NCBI GenBank assembly: GCA_903813345.2
Contig: CAIIXF020000008.1
Location: 32,638,867-32,698,866, forward strand
Direction of reading: 5' to 3'
Length of the DNA stretch: 60,000 nucleotides
Source of the DNA: Owenia fusiformis
Lineage: Eukaryota; Annelida; Polychaeta; Sabellida; Oweniidae
Shown: positions 12,201 to 24,200 of the stretch, in pieces
How positions within the stretch are numbered: position 1 is the stretch's first letter
Layout: each line of letters begins with the position of its first letter
The notes under the pieces: generated by a model
What the model was told of the DNA's origin: nothing
Databases searched by the model: none
What the model saw: the letters and a program-made list of their open reading frames with translations, nothing else
Made by a program: the position numbers and the translations under genes

Positions 12201-15200
12201 GAACATAAAACAAAAACATTAGCGATTGATGATACCTAGGAGTATTTTAACTTTGACAAGCGTCCGTTCAGTACCATCATCAAAGTAAACATTAATTGAA
12301 TCATCAGGTCCGTAGCCATGGGAGTTCGAGCAATCCCCCTCCCCTTGGCCAAAAAACTTTCAAAATCATGTAACATTCTGAGCTCCCTTCCACTTTCGGG
12401 TAAAGTGGTCAAATGTGAACTCCCCACCCCATTGAATTTTTTGAAAAGTGAAATCCCCCTTGACAAAAGCTGACTACGGGCCTGACCGTGTAGTACAAAG
12501 CCAAACATCCAACAATATTGATAGAGTCAATAGAGTAACTTTAAAAAGATTTTCTAGGTTAAGTCATTGCGAACTATTGCTGCTGTAGAATAAGATTGAT
12601 TTAATTACATCATAAATCGATGTCTGTTCCTTATCCAATAAAAGGAAAGATCCGATTGAATCCCCCCGATTATTAAGAACAATGCTAACCGGAGTAAGAT
12701 GATGTAACTAGATCATCTGGCAACACAATTTGAGAAAGTCTTTATTAAATTCCGTATCCAGTTGCATCATTTTGCTCGATAGTAGATGCCTATAGGCATT
12801 TTTATTTTGTAGGCGACAACAACGCGTCTGTTATTTCTTGACATGTTACCGGGTGATCCAGAAGTTAACAAGGGGGAGCTCGAGGGGCACATTTCAAGTC
12901 AGAGAAAATGTCCAAACATTCTTTGGGCAACTAAAACAAAAAATTGGGCCAAATTTTGAAGGCACATTTTGAGAACTTGGCCTAGAATTAAAATAATTTT
13001 ACCCAACTTATTGAGGCCCTACAAAATTTTGGGCTCCAAATTTTTTGGGGCCCAACACTTTTTTTATTGACCTATCCTAGGGAAGAGGAGCATGGTGTCA
13101 GATCCGCATGTGCGTTTAGAGTTTGATGTAGCATCGTCACAGGTCTCTAGATCTCTATAATTACTTCGATCGCGATGTTTCGTCAAAATAGCGACATGGA
13201 TGTCCTCCACGTTTTGGCGACTTTTTGTTTCATTCGATTTCACCTAAATAGGACAAATTACAAGTTGTAATTTGGCATGAAGCTGAAGAAGATTCGTATC
13301 TAAAAATAAACAGATTGCCACTCAATAGGCCTACGAAAACCAAATATCTAGCCATCGGCATATTCTTTGATTGGATCATTTCGACAATATAGAGCCAAAT
13401 TATAATCAGTATTAACTTGACCTTTTAGAAGGTGTAGATCGAAAAAACACAGGTCTAAAACCAGAATGTCGTTTAGTCAGTAGATGTTGAGCAGTGACCT
13501 TGTACACTATTCCGTTACATCTAAACAGTTTGAATATCCGCGTCACCCTTGGTATACACAACGAAGATAACGACCGGTCGGGTACAACAGCGTGACCGGT
13601 GTGGTGCAACGCTTATTTTTTAATTCAAATTACCCATAACTAACTTAATATCTACTTTTTCGTACACGTGTCAATCTTGCAATTGTCGTGTTTGTACCGC
13701 ACCGGTCACGTTGTTTCACCCGACCGGTCCATTATTGGCAGCTGCGTATACCAAGGGTGAATATGTTACATGCGCCGTTTGGACACATCCATCAAACCCA
13801 AATTAAGACAGATCACTGGATGATAAAACATCGTAAATCAACACTGTCTCAATTGATATGTCCTATTCTAATCAAAGGATTTTATTACTAATCCCATACG
13901 ACCATAGATTCTAGTCAGCAAATCAAAGATCAATATGTCCAAGATCAAAACACAACATCTTCTTGATTATAAAAAACCTTCAACTCCAATACTAATAAAT
14001 AGGCGAATTTGACGTGTTAGACACTCAATGGGTTTTAGTTTTACTGTTCTCTGGAGCTCAATTTGAATGAATACAGCCTGATTGCGGATATCCCGTATTT
14101 AAATTCTTCCTGGGAAGCTATATTATTGTCATTCTTTTAGATGTCTCATCTCAAAATCGAATCTAAACGCAATCAATGGCAATCGAGCAAGCCGTATTCT
14201 ATGTACAGTAACCCCCTATCAAACCAAACTAGTTTTCAACCGTTCTCTCCAATCCTAAGAAAAAGTCGTAAAAAGGGCTAAATCAGGCTGTGGTCGGGAA
14301 ATATGTCTAATAATTAGCTACTTCGTTCATAAACAGTCTTCAATACGTCCAATAGGTCATCTCGTTTGAAGTACGTTGTCACACGATCTGATTACAGAAC
14401 GGTATGGTTGCCATCGAATTTCACCTTCCCGTCTGAGAACGTTCATGAAGTTCGTAAATTGACCTTAGAAAGTTGCAGCTACGTTCATTCCGTTCGCACC
14501 AGTTTTGAAGAACGCAGTGACAACTTGTTTGGTGTGATAGCTATATTTTTGCTTACTTGTGCATAAGCAGTCTTTAATACGTTCTTAATCAGTTTGCAAT
14601 TAGTTCTACCTCGTTTTCAATACGTCTTCAAACAGTTCAACTCGTTGTAAAAATGTTCCTCGTAGGATTGAAGTACGACGGTTCCGCTCGCAGTACGTCC
14701 AGCGTCGTTAGTACGTTGTCACTCGTTGTAAAACATGACAACCACGAGAACATTTTGAGCATGTTCTAGAGGACCTCTACCTGTTCGAGTACGTTCGATG
14801 AAATTTGTAAATAGACCCCAAACGGTTCTAAGTACGTCCAGTCCGTTCGTACACAGTTCAGTTGAAGCCCGTTTTCGAGAACATAATAAGACCTAGTTTG
14901 GTGTGATAGTAGGGTTGGTGAATTAAATAAGATACGCGCCAGACTGTGTAGTTGAACAATTATTATAATTCACTATTAAACTTTTATACAGAGGTATGCA
15001 AAGCTATCGATATAGATTTCTAATCTACTCTGTAATAGAGGGGATATTACTTTTCTTTCCGTGATCTCCCACCCACACAATCTTCACATACTGTTCTAAA
15101 AGTACCTTTATTAATTAGACTAGCATTACCTGTTAAGTCCATTCGGGCCGTATATTCCGTATTGAGGCACTTTCCAAATAACCCCATTCTCTAAACAGAC

Positions 15201-18200
15201 CTATTTTGAAAATGAGGAAAATAATACTTATTCGAACATGACTGTATTCACGTCTTCTATAAACTGTAAACAAAGTCAACATTTCACCCAGGGTATATCC
15301 GCGAACAAAACCCCTGGTAATACGTGTAATGTGTGACGTCATAACGACGGGCCCCAGTAATGGCGGACAAAAATATATGAATATTCGAAACATTTTGGTG
15401 AGTTTTCATGTTCGAATCGTAATATAGACCTCAGAGCAGGGGTAATATCGTCGAATACACCCCGCAGGGCTAGGCACAAAAGCTTTCGAACCCCTCACTC
15501 CCTTTGGTCGTTTGGGGTACAGAAAACGTTTGTGCCTAGCCCTGCGGGGTGTATTCGACGATATTACCCCTGCTCTTCGGTCTATATTTCTTAAGTAACC
15601 GTAACCTCAATCATCCATATGTTACGCGAGAGGCCACCAAGCGTGGTGGCGATTTTGCATGTTTAATTAATTTATATCATTTATTCATGAACATAGCAAT
15701 CAACTTTTCATCTTAAAACACTACATGAACTATACTCACACGGGAACCTTTGAAATAAATTACAAAAGGCTGGCAAGGAAATTTTCAATAAATTGTTTCA
15801 TTCAATTTGTGCTAATATCAATCCCTGTCATGGTTATTTCCTAATCATCTCACAGTTCTATATTTTATTCTGGGATATTTGAATATCCATAAATTTTTGT
15901 CCTAAATGTAGTCCTTGACATTAATATTTCATCCAAGCTATTATATGGAATAACCAATCTTGCTAAGATGATCTTCTGCCAATAAGTAACGGTACTGAAG
16001 ACGTGCGTTTCCAGATCAGACACGTTGATTGTAATGTTGTGATCTCCTGGCATCTTTATTGTGGGGGGTGTAAATATGCAGTAGTTACGAAAGGACCTAT
16101 GATGTATGTTTTCAGATTGTGAAAAGAAATTTTAGTTTAAAATTTCATTCCCGGCATCATTTATTCTAACCTTTAGGATTAAAGCTGGGCGGGGCACATA
16201 ATGAATAGTAGGAAGCGAAGACTTAAGAACGTATTTTTAATGACAGATTTGAAAGGGTTCTACTTCACCTGTGATTCTACGTTTACATCTAATATGGGCG
16301 AATTACGTACGTATGATTAGTAGATAGAAAACAAACCGAGATTTATTAGCGTTTTTTGGGTAAAAATCTCATCCCCTATACTGTCTCTGTTTTAGCGTTT
16401 TTTGACCTTTAGATATGGGCAGGGCGCGTAAGTTGAAATTTAATGGTGTGTTTTTAGAGATTGCCAAATGACATTTTGGTTAAAAACCTCATCCCCTTTA
16501 CCTCATATTCTAAGTTTAGACTAAATATGGGCGCAGAACGTACATGAATATTGAATAGTAGATATGAGACGAACCTGAGATTTGATGACGTGTTTTGCAG
16601 ATGATGCGGTCGTAACAAGAGTTCCTGTTGAACTAGATGGAGAGGATAGTCTTCTAGAATTTCAGGAATCTACGTCATTGGTAAGAAATAATTTTGATTA
16701 CAAATAGTTTAACATATTCCATTGTTAGTTATTACTATTTTAAAAAGAGAGAACCAACAGAAATTGTTCTTAAATCTACTGAAAAAGTATCCGATTATAA
16801 GATCTGGCTAATTTCTATTGTACAGGGTGGGCAAAAAAGGGTAACCCAAACAAATGTTAATACCTCAGTCATCCAGCATGGGTATAAGGTCACATTTGGC
16901 AGAATCCACCATTGATCATTCTACTGCGTGACACAAAAATGCCACCCACCCGCATAATGTTGCATAACTTTTTTGTCGGCAAAAACTCTGACTTTTGTTA
17001 TGGCATATTAAAACTAGCATCCATGGTGCAACTCCACAAGAAGTTTCAGATGATTGGCTCAAATAAATGCAGACTTATGAGTGTTACAAGATGTGTAGTC
17101 TATTCCTTTAAAGGTACACCTGGATTTTACACAACATTGACATCCACCTTTTGTAACATAATTTTGGAAAAAGGTTAAAATGATTTCATCAATGACAACT
17201 AATATCATTTTGTGACTGATTGAATGAACCTTTTCTCCTTGAAAGTACAAGCAAAAAATCTTTGGTGTTTACAAAGTTATGTTACAAGAGGTAGGGGGCA
17301 TTATTTTAAGTGTAGAATCCAGGTGTGCCGGCAAAGGGATGAGCGATATTCTGAGTAAGTCTTGTAACGCCCATAAAATTTGACCCACTTAAGGTACACA
17401 TCTGAAATTCCTTGAGTTTTTTCTGCATTATGTCTTCTGTCAGTGTGCTAAAGAAAAAGTCTATATGTTAATTGACAAACAAGATATGCAACGTAAGGTG
17501 GGTGGCATTTTTGTGTCAACCTGTACCAAATTCCGTCCGTCTAATAAATCCAAATGGCTACGATTAAATGGCAATTGTACAATACACGTTCAAAATGCCG
17601 CTTTCTGGGGACAAAACTTATTCTGACTACGCGATCACAGATATATTTTGTTAATCGCTCTGATCTTCCTAGTAATCTCTTGTTCTAATTCGTTGATGCT
17701 TTTAGGGTTGTTAGTGTAGACATTATCTTTGAAATGGCACCAAATATAAACGTATGTTGCGTCATAGCGGGTGAGTTTAGAATGTTTCGGCATTTAAAGC
17801 TTGTTTTGTAAAATGGTAATAGAATCGTTTTTATTTGGATTAGACCAATGTAACTCTAAAGAATGAAAGAACATTAAAAAAGGATTAATTGTGCTAAATA
17901 TGATTTTAAGCAAAGCGGGATGACTGGGTTATTAGCTTTTGTTTTGACCTTTTTGATCACCCTGTAGGTTAGCAGTTGACTGCATTAAACAATCATAAAT
18001 TGAAAAGCAGATATTCTTGAAAAACATGTTTACAAGTCAAGTGCCACTATTCTTAGAAAAGTAGAAATTATACTCTTAGACAAGTAGAAAGTAAGAATCG
18101 ATAGGCATGTTTACGCTGTAAAAGTGAGAACAAATCGAGGCCATTTCTTCTGGCCGTTTCCCATGGAAGGCATTTGACTTACTTATCGCCGACACACTCT

Positions 18201-21200
18201 GTTCTTTATTAATTGGTTCTCGACAAAACATCAAAACGACTTATTTCGCCGTATCAGTAAATGATACAAGATTGAATTGTTGTAAAAATGATGATATTAA
18301 ACGCATTAAAGAGTGAATGTGATTTCAAATATACCATGACAATTTAAAATATAAGAAGGGCGTCTATTTGCAACTTTCATGATTTAATGTAGAGAAAGAA
18401 ATAAATTATGGATTTTTAAAAGAGGTAGATTGAAAAAATGCATCAAGGCATGTTCGATAAATAAATTGGATGCATAGAAATATGCCTTTAATCTTAAGAG
18501 AAAATTGAGTTATGGAATAATGAAATATGTTGTAGATAACAGGGCAAAGCACAATGGTATTCCATAATTCATGAATTGCTCTCTCGTTGGAGTTATAAAA
18601 AGCATTTGCTATCAACGGTTTGCCTCTTTATTCCAACGACCGGTGTAATTATGGCGTTTATATTCAAAAACGTTGAATCTAGCCCAATTTAGCATCAGCA
18701 ATCCATTTAGTTTGTTTTTATTTGAAGCAAGTTCATACTTCAAAAAGTATATGTTTCTGTCGAAATACATTTGTTAAGATAATTGGCAATTTACGGCCCA
18801 ATCTAGCATTTGACTTGATATGATTTGATTTGATTTGACTTGATTTGATTTAATTCTATTAAAGATGTAGATAGCGCTATATACCCAGTTCATACTTTAA
18901 AATCCCTGGTATATATTTGTTCGGATAATGGTCAATTTTCTTTTATTTATTTTTTTTCTTAAAAAATATTATACCTTACCTAACATGAAGTGGAAGACCC
19001 CCTTTTTGTGGATATTATCCACGAATAGGAATTTACATTTAATAAATTGATTATAGTCATCCCACTACCCCCCCCCCCCCCCATTGTAGCCTGTCTGTCC
19101 TTATGGTAAGAATTTTCAAAATAGGATTTACTTACTTTACAATTACATCAGTGAACTGTCCAAAACTGAACAAAACTCTTTTTGGAATTTGATATGTTGT
19201 ATATATGATGTGGGGTACGGTACATTTGCTTGCATCAGGCTGGGTTAAAAAGTGTTAACTCGTACAACGCTAGTTAAGTAATTCAATCTATCTTTAGAAC
19301 ATTGCCCGCATCATTCATTACAAATATAGATAGTCGGATGTTATTAGCTTATTAAATGCATTTACAATCAGCGGTTAATCACTCGGTACAAACTTCGACC
19401 GTTAATTTGAATTTTTGACCTACCGGATGTTTGAAAATCAAGGATTACGAGTCTCATACGGCACCGTTTTTCTTCAAACTTGTTCCTTAATCAGAGTCCC
19501 TACTTCCAGCGGCATTTTGGTCCCCAGCTGTAAGAAGGCCTTCTAACAGCTGGGGACCAAAATGCTGCTTGAACGAGGGACTCTTTACAATAAAGTAATG
19601 CACCGACAGAAAGGCAATTTTGTTTTGCTTTTAATGGTATAAGTTTGAAGAAAAACGGTGCAGTATGAGCCTCGCAATCCTTGATTTTCAAGCAGCTGGT
19701 AGGTCAAAAATTCAAATTAACGGTCGAAGTTTGTACCGCGTGTTAATACATTGCAGTCTAAATGGGGTCGCAACAGGCTGCGACAATCGCATGTTTGTTT
19801 ATGGAAAATGCAATATACATTACATAATAGGCATTGTATCAAAAATCCTCAATTTTGGGCTCTCCTGGATCGCCAAATCAAGCTCATTATATCATGGCAT
19901 CTCAAGGCTGAGAAGAAATGAGATGTCATGGTCTATCATGCACTTTACACGATCTCCGCAAGCGTTCTCCATCTCTGTCCTACTGAATAGGATCTGCGAT
20001 GCAACAGACAGAGATGCTATAAGTATCTAAATTGGTCTTGCTTCGAGACTATATAACACCCCCCCCCCTCCCCGTGTACTCCGCCCTTACTTGTTGTGTT
20101 TGGAAGGTGAAGAACGGCATGAACTTGGTGTAAGACCACACGAAATTTAGTGTATTATATGTATAATATAATATAATATAAAAGTATATATTATATATAT
20201 AGTTATAATATTATTAAATGGCGTATTATATATATAATTTAAAAGTATATGTTATATATAGTTATGTATTATATTCTTGTAAATGTGTATATGTATGTAT
20301 TTATTTATATATTTGTCTCCTCTGGTCCCCAGTCCCCAGTCCCCAGTCCCCAGTAGTTATATATATATATATTTATATCTGTCTCCAGTCCCTCCTTTAT
20401 ATATGTTAGTGCATATGCATTTACATGTATTTATTTATATATTTGTCTCCTCTGGTCCCCAGTCCCCAGTCCCCAGTAGCTATATATATATTTTTATTAT
20501 GCACCTCATTAAAATACTCAAATCTGATTGGTTCTTAGTTGCTTGTAATTTGGCAATACGCTGCTCTTTTCTGAAAACTGCCGGATATTTTTTTAATATC
20601 TGACCCTTTCGAGAAAAAGGGTCGGATATTTTTTTCAATGTTTTTGCAACATTCCCACTTCAGAGTTTTATTTCTTAATAACTGGAGTACTACTTAAAGC
20701 TTACATCTGAAACTGACGGAAAATAGAAGAAAAAAATGTACTTAATCAATCACAATTACCCTTATCATTCAAAAGTTACATATAATTCTGCAAGAACGTC
20801 TCGAATAAATAAAAATTAAATTCCCGGGGCAAATATTTTCGTCCAGTGTAGCGAATAAACTGGCCGGAAGTCGTCTGAGTTTTGAAAGAAAAAATAAATA
20901 AATGTCAAAATAATGTCAACTAAACAACAGTTTAAGCCTGTAAATGAGGTAAGTAAGTAAGTACTCCTTATCCCGTTCCCGGACTATAGTCCTGCACTGA
21001 GCGCATCCATTTGCCTGTACGATTACAACTTGGGAGAATTATCTACGCCCCTTACACTTAAGATACCTACCTCAATGCATTATTATATAGAACTCAAGAT
21101 GTAACTTCTAATATATTGGAACCGCCGATTGTCTGGGTATATCGGCAGAACAGGAACATTTTCTCTTTTTCATCGAGAGAGATTCCATCACTTTTCAAAA

Positions 21201-24200
21201 TGGCGGTTGGATTTATAAGGGGAATCCCCCGTTTGGCTGTCCCGGATGTAGCCCGGAAGTACCAATATGGAGGAATTTGACGGTTGAAATAAGTTAAATG
21301 TTACACGCAAATATTGCGATCAAAAACGAAAATGTCTTCGTTCTGCCGATAAACCCAGACAATTGTGGATTCAACTACACGAAAAGAATGCTAAATTACC
21401 AAGGAATCTATTGAAGTAGGTATCTGAAGTGTAAGATCAGTAAAAAATTCTCCCATGTTGTAATCGCACAGGCAAAAGATTGAGATGTTCACAGGACCAT
21501 AGTCCGGGAACGGGATAAAGTACTCCACTTAAGGATGCAGTACCAGGTCAGCGTAGAAAAAGTTCCAGACATTAGATTTTGCTCATATTTTTTACAATGT
21601 ATCACTATGATGTTATCATCATCCAAGTGCAATATGAAGAGGATTGACCGTCTGGTAATTACAAAATAAAAAATTATTTTACCCACCCAAAATGAATCTT
21701 TTTACTTTTTTGAGTTTTCAATAGAGCTGGCACCTTTCGAACCCTGGTTTTCGTATCCACTAATTGCGACTCAAGAACAAGTTTTCCCATAAAAGTGAAA
21801 GGGATAAAATATGCTTGATAAAATGTTTGCAATTTAATTCTTTTCTGGAAACACCATTATCGAAATAAACTATAATTTTTGAATAAGACTAAATGCGAAA
21901 ATGACGTTCTTGGCAAAGAGACGTGAAAACCGACCCGGTACTGCATCCTTAACTTTGATTGGGAGGTGCATAATAAAACAAATACTGGATGATCAGGAGC
22001 TGGATATGGCCAGAATACCTATCCTCGAAAAAATATTGGGCTCGGCTGCCGTCTCGCCCAATATTTTTTCTCGAATAGGTATTCTGCCATATCCAGCTCC
22101 TGATCATCCAGTATTTGTTTAATATCGGTCTCCAGTCCCTCCTTTATATATGTTTGTGTATATGCATATACATGTACTTATTTATATATCTGTCTCCTCT
22201 GGTCCCCAGTCCCCAGTCCCCAGTAGCTATATATATATTTATATCGGTCTCCAGTCCCTCCTTTATATATGTTTGTGTATATGCATATACATGCATCTAT
22301 TTATATATTAGTCTCCTCTGGTCCCCAGTCCCCAGTTACCACTATATATATAGGAGAGGTTTTTTGAAAAACAATTTTGACTTTAAAGCCCTATAACTTT
22401 ATTAAACTTTAAGAAACATATCAATTTTTGTTAAATAAAGTTATCAAATTCAATTGCCTGCCTAACTCGTATTTTTTTAAGGACTCAGATGGATGGATAT
22501 TCTGTCATATGACTTGCGGCAAACCTACCATTTCCCATTGGTTAACATGGGAATGTCGATTTTAAAAAATTCATCAAAATTATCATCGTTTTTCGACTTA
22601 TTTATTTATTTTTTTATTCATGTAATATAATTATGATTAAGTATTACATTTACACACTAGATACCTATAGGGGGGTATATCAGTGCATTATCAAAATTTG
22701 AAAAAATTATTGTAATTGAGGAAAAAAAGTGAGAAAATTTGGTAATCATGGGGGGCTTTAAAGTCAAAATTGTTTTTCAAAAAAACCTCTCCTATATATA
22801 GAGTAACTGGGGACTGGGGACCAGAAGAGACTAATATATATAAATTGATGCATGTATATGCATATACACAAACATATATAAAGGAGGAACTGGAGACCGA
22901 TATAAATATATATATAGCTACTGGGGATGGGGACTGAGGACTGGGGACCAGAGGAGACTAATATATAAATAGATGCATGTATATGTTTGTATATATGCAT
23001 ATATAAAGGAGGGACTGGAGACTGATATAAATATATATATAGCTACTGGGGACTGGGGACCAGAGGAGACAGATATATAAATAAGTACATGTATATGCAT
23101 ATACACAAACATATGTAAAGGAGGGACTGGAGACCAATATAAATATATATATAGCTACTGGGGACTGGGGACCAGAGGAGACTAATATATAAATAAGTAT
23201 ATGTAAATGCATATACACAAACATATATAAAGGAGGGACTGGAGACCGATATAAATATATATATATAGCTACTGGGGACTGGGGACTGGGGACCAGAGGA
23301 GACAGATATATAAATAAGTACATGTATATGCATATACATAAACATATATAAAGGAGGGACTGGAGACCGATATAAATATATATAATAGCTACTGGGGACT
23401 GGGGACTGGGGACTGGGGACCAGAGGAGACAAATATATAAATAAATACATGCATATACACATTTACAAGAATATAATATATAACTATTATATATATAACA
23501 TGTATTTTTATATTATATCATATTATATATATAATACGCCATGTAATAATATTATAACTATATATATAATATATACTTTTATATTATATTATATTATATT
23601 ATACATATAATACACTAAATTCCGTGTGGTCTTACACCAAGTTCATGCCTGAAGAACACAGGGAGGTGTACACAGTATCAAGTCAATATATATCAGAAAG
23701 CGATGCAACGGAGATGAATGATTGGTGATGCAACAGAAAGAGAGTAAATTGCTATGAGTATCACTGACGGATCCAGGGGTGCATTGGGCTAGGACAGGCG
23801 GGCCTTAGCCTTTTAGGGCCAATTTTAAGCTAATCTATCAAAAAATGGGCCTTAAATCTTCGAAATTCTGTCCCAATTGTGGATTTAGGGCCCTCAAATT
23901 TTTTCGAATTTCAAATGTGCCGCCCTCCCCCCATTACCCTCGAGCTCTGGATCCGCCAGTGAGTATCATGCTGTAAGTATCATAGCATAATGGCACTTTA
24001 CATTGTATCGTTTCTTTTGCAGCCACTGCAACACAAAGAGGAGATATCCGCCTATGTAATCGTATACAGCGTCATTGATAAGAAAAGTTTCCAATACGCA
24101 GTGGAAATAACAAATAGACTTCAACGCTCACAAAAGACTCGGAAAATCGGATCATCACGTTCCTGTGGATTCGTGCGAATTCTGGTCGGAAACAAATCTG

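Larger units (their letters stand above)
9293..16600 (+). other. RGK intron 1, 7.3 kb, repeat-filled
   Basis: Begins GTAAGT and ends TTTTGCAG. Contains a 229-bp MITE (9419-9647), two rusty 'gatcc/gtagcc' family elements (about 12306-12484 and 12850-13085), fold-backs (13500-13790, 15421-15588) and a TIR element (14210-14916). Between 9650 and 12300 I see no recognisable gene or repeat. Confidence 0.75.
20117..23648. mobile_element. 3.5 kb inverted-repeat element with minisatellite arms
   Basis: The outer ends are inverted copies: 'gcatgaacttggtgtaagac' at 20117 and its reverse complement ending at 23648, followed inward by matching (TA)-rich runs. Both arms carry repeats of a ~115-120 bp unit that includes a ccccagt minisatellite. 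The middle carries further nested palindromes (about 20975-21515; 21976-22120; about 22344-22385 paired with 22752-22800). No transposase frame is visible. This looks like a non-autonomous element built from several nested fold-backs. Confidence 0.75.
16681..24022 (+). other. RGK intron 2, 7.3 kb, repeat-filled
   Basis: Runs from GTAAGA to TTTTGCAG. Holds a mariner-like pair of inverted repeats (16821-17527), a short (TTGAT)-type simple repeat (about 18811-18857), a fold-back MITE (19376-19747), a large inverted-repeat element (20117-23648) and a short TIR element (23762-23961). No gene seen between 17530 and 19370. Confidence 0.75.

Noticed and set aside
19500-20030. ORFs of 63 and 121 codons on opposite strands
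   Set aside because: They lie mainly in the fold-back MITE at 19376-19747 and follow its symmetry.
22764-23462. Overlapping ORFs of 64-139 codons rich in Ser, Pro, Tyr and Ile
   Set aside because: They are translations of the minisatellite units, repeat with the unit period, and have counterparts on the other strand in the mirrored arm.
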